Assembly (NCBI GenBank): GCA_002496725.1
Contig: DALI01000062.1
Location: 1 to 17,988 of the forward strand
Source: Euryarchaeota archaeon UBA181
GTDB taxonomy: Archaea > Thermoplasmatota > Poseidoniia > Poseidoniales > Thalassarchaeaceae
DNA: 17,988 nt
Reading direction: 5' to 3'
The notes under the pieces were generated by a model that searched no databases, was not told where the DNA came from, and saw only the letters and a program-made list of their open reading frames with translations. Made by a program: the position numbers and the translations under genes. Position 1 is the first letter of the stretch, and each line of letters starts with the position of its first letter. This document shows, one piece after another, positions 8,308 to 14,568 of this stretch.

Positions 8308-10041
8308 ATGGCCCCTCCGGAAAACATGGACAGTGACCTTGACATAGCCCGCGCCGCGGAACCGATGAAGATCGAGAAGGTGGCCGAGCAACTAGGACTA
8401 GCTCGCAGTGACTTGATAATGCATGGTCCGCACATAGCCAAGGTTTCCTGGGACGCCCTTTCATCAGGAATTTCTGAAGAGAAGGGCAAGCTAATACTGG
8501 TGACCAGCGTCAACCCCACGCCCTTTGGGGAAGGCAAGACAGTCACCACAATAGGCCTGAACCAAGGCTTGAACCACCGTGGCCACAATGCGTGCTGCGT
8601 GATCAGGGAGCCTTCTCTAGGACCGGTCTTCGGAATCAAGGGAGGAGCCGCAGGAGGGGGGTACTCACAGGTACTCCCCATGGAGCAGATCAACCTGCAC
8701 TTTACGGGAGACCTCCATGCGATAACAGCCGCTCACAATCTCTGCTCCGCAATCCTGGACAATCACCTGCACAGGGGTAACCAGCTGGACATAGACACGA
8801 ACAGGATATTCTGGCCAAGAGTCATCGATATGAATGACAGAACCCTGAGGCAAGTCAGTATAGGGCTCGGGGGCCCTGCGACCGGAGTGACCAGGTCCGA
8901 AAGGTTCGATATCACCGCGGCTAGTGAGGTGATGGCCATACTGTCCCTCTCAAAAAGCTACGAGGACCTGAGAAACAGACTAGGAAGCATAATCCTCGCG
9001 GAGTCAAACTCCGGCAAACCCGTGACGGCCGAAGAGCTAGGAGCCGCAGGATCGATGGCACTCCTCCTCAGGGAAGCCATGCTGCCGAATCTAGTTCAGA
9101 CCCTAGAGGGGAATCCCGCATTCGTCCACTGCGGTCCCTTCGCCAATATCGCACACGGCAACTCTTCAATAATAGCCGACGAACTCGCATTGTCAAGGTC
9201 TGACTATGTCGTGACGGAAGCTGGCTTCGGTGCAGAGATGGGTGCTGAGAAGGCACTCCACATCAAGACACTGGCATCTGGGGTAGCCCCTAGTTGCATA
9301 GTCCTCAATGTCACCGTTCGTTCAATGAAGTTGCATGGAGGAGGCGTCGCAGGCGGAGGGGGATCAAGGCCCACCAAAGAAGAGATAGAGACAGAGAATG
9401 TGGAAGCAGTCCGCGCTGGATCCGCGACAAACCTCAGGAGGCATGTTAGAAACCTAGCTACTACTGCCATTCCAGTTGTCGTTTCTATAAACAGGTTCCA
9501 CACGGACACGGAGGCAGAGATAGAAGCCATAAGGGACGAAGCCAGAAAGGCAGGAGCCACTGATATCGTCCTCTTTGAGGGATTCTCCGATGGAGGAAGG
9601 GGTGCGGCAGCTTTGGCAGATTCTGTAGTTTCAGCCTGTTCTTCCCACTTGGAGAAAGGTAGCCCATTCAAACCGATTGTGGATCCGGGGATGTCTTCGA
9701 AGGAGGCTATTCTGAGAATTGGGACTAATGTATACGGAGCTGATAACGTTGATCTAAGCGACTCAGCTCACAAATCAATAGAGAAGTTCAAGAAATGGGG
9801 CTTCGGAAACCTTCCTGTGTGCATGGCGAAGACCCAGTACTCCTTCAGCCACGACAAGAAGGTACTCGGTGCCCCCGTGGGATTCACCCTACAGGTCAGG
9901 GAAGCTAGGCTCAATGCCGGGGCAGGATTCATCGTAGCCATATGTGGATCGATGATGACCATGCCTGGATTGCCAAGCAGACCGGCGGCAATGGACATGG
10001 ACATGGACGAGGACGGAAGGCTCACAGGAGTCTTCGGGTAG
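8308..10041 (+). CDS. fhs: Formate--tetrahydrofolate ligase
   Basis: The enzyme makes 10-formyl-THF from formate, THF and ATP, feeding C1 units to purine synthesis and to the folate C1 pathway. At 577 residues it matches the single-domain bacterial enzyme (about 555-580). Visible motifs are the ATP-binding loop NPTPFGEGKT (69-78), EPSLGPVFGIKGGAAGGGY (about 102-120), MEQINLHFTGDLHAITAAHN, the GVAPSCIVLNVTVRSMK region, and the C-terminal GLPSRPAA...DEDGRLTGVF ending. The start codon is ATG 8308; an out-of-frame ATG lies 4 nt before it. No convincing TATA box is visible upstream. It is followed by pelota after 11 nt. Fhs is scattered in archaea, so acquisition from bacteria is plausible but untested. 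Confidence 0.95.
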   Translation: MAPPENMDSDLDIARAAEPMKIEKVAEQLGLARSDLIMHGPHIAKVSWDALSSGISEEKGKLILVTSVNPTPFGEGKTVTTIGLNQGLNHRGHNACCVIREPSLGPVFGIKGGAAGGGYSQVLPMEQINLHFTGDLHAITAAHNLCSAILDNHLHRGNQLDIDTNRIFWPRVIDMNDRTLRQVSIGLGGPATGVTRSERFDITAASEVMAILSLSKSYEDLRNRLGSIILAESNSGKPVTAEELGAAGSMALLLREAMLPNLVQTLEGNPAFVHCGPFANIAHGNSSIIADELALSRSDYVVTEAGFGAEMGAEKALHIKTLASGVAPSCIVLNVTVRSMKLHGGGVAGGGGSRPTKEEIETENVEAVRAGSATNLRRHVRNLATTAIPVVVSINRFHTDTEAEIEAIRDEARKAGATDIVLFEGFSDGGRGAAALADSVVSACSSHLEKGSPFKPIVDPGMSSKEAILRIGTNVYGADNVDLSDSAHKSIEKFKKWGFGNLPVCMAKTQYSFSHDKKVLGAPVGFTLQVREARLNAGAGFIVAICGSMMTMPGLPSRPAAMDMDMDEDGRLTGVFG

Positions 10042-10052
10042 GTTGTTTTTCT

Positions 10053-11114
10053 ATGCGCAGAGTCAAGCGTCTCGATGAGGGGATACGACTCCGTGTCGAG
10101 GATGAAGATGACCTGTGGGTTCTCGCTCAGATTTGCAGATCTGGTTCAGCAGTAGGGATGCTCTCTCACAGAAGGGACTCAACTACAGGGACCAAGGAGG
10201 ACGGTAGGGCTAAGAGCGCGGAGAGGAAGCCAATGTGGATCGTTCTCGACGCACATGAAACCGCATTCCAATCATTCACGGACAATCTCAGGGTCCATGG
10301 GGTCATCAAGGAGGCGAAGATAGACATCGGTAGCCATCACACCCATGTCGTTTCGCCAGGGGACGAAATAGAAATAACTAGAGAAGGAGGCCTTGAGAAG
10401 TCGGATTTAGACCTGATAAACGAGGCCATATCCTCTGGCACCAAGGCCAAGGCCGGACTAATAGTGGTAGAGTCGAACGAGGTACTGGTATTCGAGGTTA
10501 CATCTAGGGGCATAAGGGATGTTTCACAATTTTCCATGAGAGGGGGGGGCAAGAGAGTATCCGGCTCATCTATTGTCCGAAATGCATTCTTCGAGGATGT
10601 GGCCAGTGAGGTCAGGATGGTCTTCAAGGATGACATGCCCCTAGTGATATGTGGGCCTGGATTGGCTAGGGAGCAGTTCGAAGATAATCTCAGAGCCCTA
10701 GGATGCAAGAATACTATTTCCAATGCAGCAACCTCCATTGGAGGTAGATCAGCCGCAAATGAGGTACTAACTGAAGGAGCTGCAGACGCAATCCTTGGAG
10801 AGCACGTCCTAGTCAAAGAAATCAGGGCCATCGAAGACGGGCTGAGGAGGATATCCGTGGACGGTGCGGTGACCTATGGCATCACTCTAATCTCAGATGC
10901 CGCATCAAAAGGGGCGGTTGAATCTCTGATAATCGACGCTTCATTGCTCAGGGAGGATGATGAAATCTCACGAAAAAGATGGGAAGGGATATGCGCTGAG
11001 GTCAAATCCTCCAGGGGGATTGTAATTCAGGCATCAGTCGATCACGATGCCGGTCAACAACTGCTTGGGATGGGTGGAGCAATAGCACTGCTAAGGTGGA
11101 AGACAGACCACTAA
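10053..11114 (+). CDS. pelA: Pelota / Dom34 ribosome rescue factor
   Basis: Pelota is the archaeal mRNA-surveillance factor that binds stalled ribosomes, with aEF1A or ABCE1 as partners, and promotes subunit splitting. The 353-residue product has the three eRF1-like domains: an N-terminal Sm-like domain (about 1-130, including DDLWVLAQI and HHTHVVSPGDEIEI), a central domain (about 135-265, GLIVVESNEVLVFEV) without the GGQ motif of release factors, and a C-terminal domain (about 270-350) with AVTYGITLISDAASKGAVESLIIDA-like L7Ae fold segments. Residues 163-168 (RGGGKR) are encoded over a run of eight G at 10542-10549. ATG 10053 is chosen because the open frame upstream overlaps fhs and is unlike the family. 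A TTTTT run precedes the start, and no Shine-Dalgarno is evident. Confidence 0.92.
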   Translation: MRRVKRLDEGIRLRVEDEDDLWVLAQICRSGSAVGMLSHRRDSTTGTKEDGRAKSAERKPMWIVLDAHETAFQSFTDNLRVHGVIKEAKIDIGSHHTHVVSPGDEIEITREGGLEKSDLDLINEAISSGTKAKAGLIVVESNEVLVFEVTSRGIRDVSQFSMRGGGKRVSGSSIVRNAFFEDVASEVRMVFKDDMPLVICGPGLAREQFEDNLRALGCKNTISNAATSIGGRSAANEVLTEGAADAILGEHVLVKEIRAIEDGLRRISVDGAVTYGITLISDAASKGAVESLIIDASLLREDDEISRKRWEGICAEVKSSRGIVIQASVDHDAGQQLLGMGGAIALLRWKTDH

Positions 11115-11144
11115 TCCTATGACTAACAAGCCCTAGGTCCGCTT

Positions 11145-11795
11145 ATGCGAGAGGGCGCTAGATTAGTGGCCTTAGGAACCCCTGATAGAGCAGATAGGGC
11201 AAGCAGATTGGCATCCATTTCTACCTCGATGGGCATCCCATGCTCAATTGCCTCCTCACAAAGAGACGAGGAATTCGACTCGTTCGATCAAGGAGCTATT
11301 GATTGGAAGCTCCAGATGAGAGCCGCCCACTGGATGGTCAACTCTTCCTCCATGACCACATTTGGCCAATCGCCTTCCATGGCGTGGTCGGCCTCTATGA
11401 CTTTCGCCGAATTAGAGGGTTGTAGAAATGTGATGATTGTGGATTTGCCTCCCGATCGTGAAATGATCTCGAAATCATGGGGTCGGGTAATTGGAAAAGT
11501 CAGGCAGATCCATGTACTGTTCTTCACCGAAGATGCGACAGAGGCCATCTCAGGCATCGAGAAAATAGCGAAGGAAGAGCTCTTGTCAGACGTCAGAAAA
11601 AGGACGATGATACCCATAGTGTGCGGCTATTCAGAGAATGACAATACTGCCAGAGTTTCACATGCCCTCGGCTCTTTCGAAGTCAAAATGACCGATGATG
11701 AGGGAGGGCTGGAATGGCTAGCTGGATTCCTGAACGCACTTCCACTCTCGGGACCTGGAATCAACGGTCTGAGAGCCGCTGCCTCATGGAAGTAA
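11145..11795 (+). CDS. Hypothetical protein, unrecognised
   Basis: I do not recognise this 216-residue product. Its pattern alternates short hydrophobic strands (for example ARLVALGT, NVMIVDLP, IHVLFFTED, MIPIVCGY) with helix-like stretches, suggesting a soluble alpha/beta fold, perhaps Rossmann-like. No metal-binding cysteine cluster, signal peptide or membrane segment is visible. It starts 30 nt after pelota on the same strand. A weak TATA-like CTAATCCTA ends about 26 nt upstream of ATG 11145, so it may also have its own leaderless start. Base composition and codon use look like the neighbours, and no competing frame is convincing, so I consider it a real gene. Confidence 0.65.
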   Translation: MREGARLVALGTPDRADRASRLASISTSMGIPCSIASSQRDEEFDSFDQGAIDWKLQMRAAHWMVNSSSMTTFGQSPSMAWSASMTFAELEGCRNVMIVDLPPDREMISKSWGRVIGKVRQIHVLFFTEDATEAISGIEKIAKEELLSDVRKRTMIPIVCGYSENDNTARVSHALGSFEVKMTDDEGGLEWLAGFLNALPLSGPGINGLRAAASWK

Positions 11796-11833
11796 ATCGC
11801 CTACTGGCGCCCAATTCGTCGAATTATCAGAAA

Positions 11834-11848
11834 CCCCTTTTGAAGGGG
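11834..11848. terminator. Short GC-rich hairpin between genes
   Basis: CCCCTT (11834-11839), a 3-nt loop and AAGGGG (11843-11848) form a perfect 6-bp stem 38 nt after the stop of the hypothetical gene. No long T run follows, only a short CCTTTC. It may end the upstream transcript or lie in the 5' region of the next gene. The function is inferred only. Confidence 0.3.
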
Positions 11849-11869
11849 CATCCTTTCGGCCCGACCCGC

Positions 11870-11874
11870 GAGGG
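11870..11874 (+). promoter_or_regulatory. Shine-Dalgarno for the endonuclease-IV-like gene
   Basis: GAGGG lies 7 nt before ATG 11882. It supports that start over the longer open frame reaching back into the preceding gene. Confidence 0.45.
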
Positions 11875-11881
11875 AACAAGC

Positions 11882-12976
11882 ATGCCACTCAAACTAGGTC
11901 CAGCAGGAGTTCCCCTATCCTGTAAAGGGAGGACAATCGTGGAAGGGATGGACGACATTACCGCCTTGGGTTTGGAGGCTATGGAAATTCAGACCGTGAG
12001 GCCAGTTCAGCCAAAGCATTTCGATCAATATTGGCAGGCAGGAATACTGTCTTGGGATTCAGGCATTGAGATGAACCTCCACGGTCCCTACTACGCCGAG
12101 CTTCTAGGAAAGCGTAGGGAGAGGAATCGTTCACTAGCTAAGATGGAGGCCTCTATGCAGGCTGGCAAGATCATCAATGCAAGACACTTGGTGTATCACG
12201 TTGGTCCCTATGGGGAGTACGAACCTGGCACCAAAGCCAATGAGCAAGTCGCAAATATCTTCTCAGGCATAGTCGACAGAGTAAGGGGGATATGGGGGGA
12301 CCAAGACGAGGAAGCGTACACTGCATTCCCATGGATCGCTGAGCAAGAACCGTCCCTAGTCGGGATAGAGACTTCTGGCAGACAGGAGCTTTGGGGGACT
12401 GTGGAGGAGGTCCTCGAGGTATGTAATCACGTAGAGGGAACCGTTCCAGTGCTGAATATAGGGCATATCCATGCTAGGGGACACGGTTCAATGAGGACTA
12501 GCGAAGACTACGCAGAACTATTCGACATGGTCAGGGAGAACTACGGAGCCAGCAAGTTCTACTGTCATTTCGCAGGCATAGAGCACAGGATGGGCAATGC
12601 ACTGCACTACACGCAGATAAAGAAATCAGATCTCAAATTCGAGCCTTTCGCTGAGTTCTTGGCTGAAGAGGGAGACTGGATGGATATCACGATAATCTCG
12701 GACTCCCCCCTTCTGGAGCACGACGCCATGTACATGATGCAACACTACGACAAAGCCAGGCAGAGGCTCATGGAGATCAGGGCACGTGATGAAAGGAGGA
12801 TCAAGCTCGCTAAGGAGAGCGGTCTGACCCCAGAAGAGCTGGAGCTACTGGAACACGAGGCCGCAGAGGCTAGGAGGAGACAGGATGAGGAAGACGCCAA
12901 GCCATCATCCGCATCTTCCAAGTCCCCCTCCAAGATGATGACCTTCGATTCCAAAGATGACGATGATCTGTTCTAG
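11882..12976 (+). CDS. Endonuclease-IV-like TIM-barrel protein (AP endonuclease family 2)
   Basis: This 364-residue protein has the xylose-isomerase-like TIM barrel of the Nfo family. The start LKLGPAGVPLSCKG and the order of metal-ligand motifs match archaeal members annotated as deoxyribonuclease IV: HGPYY (His67), YHVGPYG (His106), GIETSG (Glu163), GHIHARG (His195), CHFAGIEH (His229), LHY (His242) and SDSPLLE. Compared with E. coli endonuclease IV, Asp179 appears as Asn192, Asp229 as Ala, and Glu261 as Asp274, so AP-site activity is not assured. Residues about 295-364 add a charged helix and an acidic low-complexity tail ending DDDDLF. The start is ATG 11882, with GAGGG 7 nt upstream; an open frame extends back to 11714 but overlaps the previous gene. 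It lies next to the photolyases, supporting a DNA-repair role. Confidence 0.8.
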   Translation: MPLKLGPAGVPLSCKGRTIVEGMDDITALGLEAMEIQTVRPVQPKHFDQYWQAGILSWDSGIEMNLHGPYYAELLGKRRERNRSLAKMEASMQAGKIINARHLVYHVGPYGEYEPGTKANEQVANIFSGIVDRVRGIWGDQDEEAYTAFPWIAEQEPSLVGIETSGRQELWGTVEEVLEVCNHVEGTVPVLNIGHIHARGHGSMRTSEDYAELFDMVRENYGASKFYCHFAGIEHRMGNALHYTQIKKSDLKFEPFAEFLAEEGDWMDITIISDSPLLEHDAMYMMQHYDKARQRLMEIRARDERRIKLAKESGLTPEELELLEHEAAEARRRQDEEDAKPSSASSKSPSKMMTFDSKDDDDLF

Positions 12977-12981
12977 AACAG
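12968..12981. repeat. Perfect 14-bp palindrome over two convergent stop codons
   Basis: CTGTTCTAGAACAG is its own reverse complement. The central CTAG supplies the TAG stop of the endonuclease-IV-like gene (12974-12976, +) and the TAG stop of the photolyase (12975-12973, -). Because of the symmetry both proteins end in Leu-Phe. It could act as a bidirectional end signal, but no T tract accompanies it. Confidence 0.7.
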
Positions 12982-14502
12982 TTTCAGCTGAGTGCTAGTG
13001 GCCCTGCTCTTCTTCGAATTTCTCGTAGGTCTTCTCCGACTGCCATGCGTCTTCAAAACCTCCTTGCTAATTCTCCTAGCCTCCTCTCCCCCTCTGGCTG
13101 AGTAGCTTCTGCTGATTCCCATTTTTCTACTCTCGACCTCATCAACAATCGGGTGTGGGTAGTCACGGCCGATGTTGCAGGATATTGAGTCCTGGAGGGA
13201 ATCGGGCATCTTCCAAGGCTCATGGATGTACTTCGTTGGAACCATGGAGAGCTCAGGGACCCACTTTCTGATGTAATCCCCATCAGGATCCTGATCCCTG
13301 CCCTGCTTGGTCATAGAATACGCCCTGATTGTATTTATTCCAGTCGTCCCAGACTGCATTCCGACCTGTGACCAATGAATCCCGGGCTCATAGTCAAGAA
13401 ATTGCCTAGCTAGATACGCCCCCGTATCCCTCCAAGGGAGCCACAGGTTGTAAGATGACGCCGACATCATCATTGCCCTCATTCTGAAGTTTATCCATCC
13501 CGTAGATTTCAACTGCCTCATACACGCATCGAGGAACGGCCATCCAGTCCCCCCGTCCTTCCATCTGGTAAATCTTTCATTGTCCAGGACCCTGTCCATG
13601 TTCAGGTCTATGGCAGTATTTTGAGCTACCAGATCTAGGTCCGGCTCCATTTCCATTTTCTGTATGAAGTGGCACCTCCAGGCCAACCTCCTCCTAAAGG
13701 ATGCTAGACTCTTGATCCAATCTTCTTGATCCTCCACATGTGCCCTGCTCTTTCTTATCCACTCTATTCTTGATGTTGTCTTCTGAACCGCTCTCCTCAT
13801 GGATAGTGATCCAGAGGAAAAATACGGAGATAGGCCAGAACCATGCTTCACAGAGAGAGATGGGCTGGAGATTGCCCACCTGTACTCCTTGCCGTATTCT
13901 CTGAGGAACGCATCGAGCCTACGAATGGCGGCATCCTCTCCCGGCTCAGGTCTATTCTTCAGCTCCCTCGGAAAGTACCCTATGTCGCTCAAGCGCGGTA
14001 TAGCCCCCTCAAAGGGCACCGACTTGGTGAATACCGGGGCATCACTCAGGGCCTGGCGCATTCTCTTATCTCTCTCCCTCTTCCAAATATCTCTATCAGG
14101 AAGCCTCCTGATAATTCCATTATTTGGAAACTCAATCCATTTTATCCCTCTGTTTCTGCATAAATCCAATACTTTCTTGTCTCGCTCGAATGACCAAGAG
14201 TTCCCAGTTTCTTCATGTGATAGGAGTCTGTCAATTCCAAGTGAGAGGTCGATCTCCTTCAGTATCTCTACGGCATCACCTACCTTGAAGTGAAGATGTG
14301 CACCCGATTTTTTGAGAGTTTCAGAAAGGTCAGTGGCACAGTCTAATTCCCATTGGAGATGAATCGGATCAGTATCCTCCTGCTCGAGTCGCTGTGGCTC
14401 CAAGATGAACAAGCAGATTACCGATTTCCCAGAAAGTGAAGCACTCAAAAGAGGGACGTGATCCCTAGTGCGAAGGTCCCTCTTGAACCAGACTACGTCC
14501 AT
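12973..14502 (-). CDS. Photolyase/cryptochrome family protein, atypical subfamily
   Basis: This 509-residue protein has an N-terminal antenna-binding alpha/beta domain (about 1-125, starting DVVWFKRDLRTRDH) and a C-terminal FAD-binding helical domain (GSGLSPYFSSGSLSMR at about 221-236, WKDGGTGWPFLDACMRQL at 314-331, DYIRKWVPELSMVP). Photolyases use blue light and FADH- to reverse UV pyrimidine dimers. Against E. coli PhrA the outer tryptophans are present (W314 and W357). The NNGGW block that holds the FAD-facing Asn and the proximal Trp is replaced by YEPGIHWSQVGMQSGTTGIN (371-390). This resembles a subfamily I associate with cyanobacterial photolyase-like proteins. Lesion specificity is therefore uncertain. 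A basic tail ends in STQLKLF. A TATA-like GATATATAC lies about 28 nt upstream of ATG 14502. Confidence 0.88.
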   Translation of the reverse strand: MDVVWFKRDLRTRDHVPLLSASLSGKSVICLFILEPQRLEQEDTDPIHLQWELDCATDLSETLKKSGAHLHFKVGDAVEILKEIDLSLGIDRLLSHEETGNSWSFERDKKVLDLCRNRGIKWIEFPNNGIIRRLPDRDIWKRERDKRMRQALSDAPVFTKSVPFEGAIPRLSDIGYFPRELKNRPEPGEDAAIRRLDAFLREYGKEYRWAISSPSLSVKHGSGLSPYFSSGSLSMRRAVQKTTSRIEWIRKSRAHVEDQEDWIKSLASFRRRLAWRCHFIQKMEMEPDLDLVAQNTAIDLNMDRVLDNERFTRWKDGGTGWPFLDACMRQLKSTGWINFRMRAMMMSASSYNLWLPWRDTGAYLARQFLDYEPGIHWSQVGMQSGTTGINTIRAYSMTKQGRDQDPDGDYIRKWVPELSMVPTKYIHEPWKMPDSLQDSISCNIGRDYPHPIVDEVESRKMGISRSYSARGGEEARRISKEVLKTHGSRRRPTRNSKKSRATSTQLKLF

Positions 14503-14529
14503 GGGCTCATTTCTGTTATTGATAGCTCA

Positions 14530-14538
14530 AGTATATAT
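14530..14538 (-). promoter_or_regulatory. TATA-like box for the atypical photolyase
   Basis: On the minus strand GATATATAC ends 28 nt before ATG 14502, in an intergenic stretch of only 66 bases that is about 70% A+T. It predicts a transcript with a leader of a few bases. The gene may thus be expressed apart from the upstream photolyase. Confidence 0.5.
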
Positions 14539-14568
14539 CCCACAATTATTCTAGTTGGATTCTTTAAT

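Noticed and set aside
9942..10052. Longer N-terminus for pelota
   Set aside because: The extension lies inside fhs and is His/Gly/Arg-rich, unlike the family; Pelota homology begins at ATG 10053.
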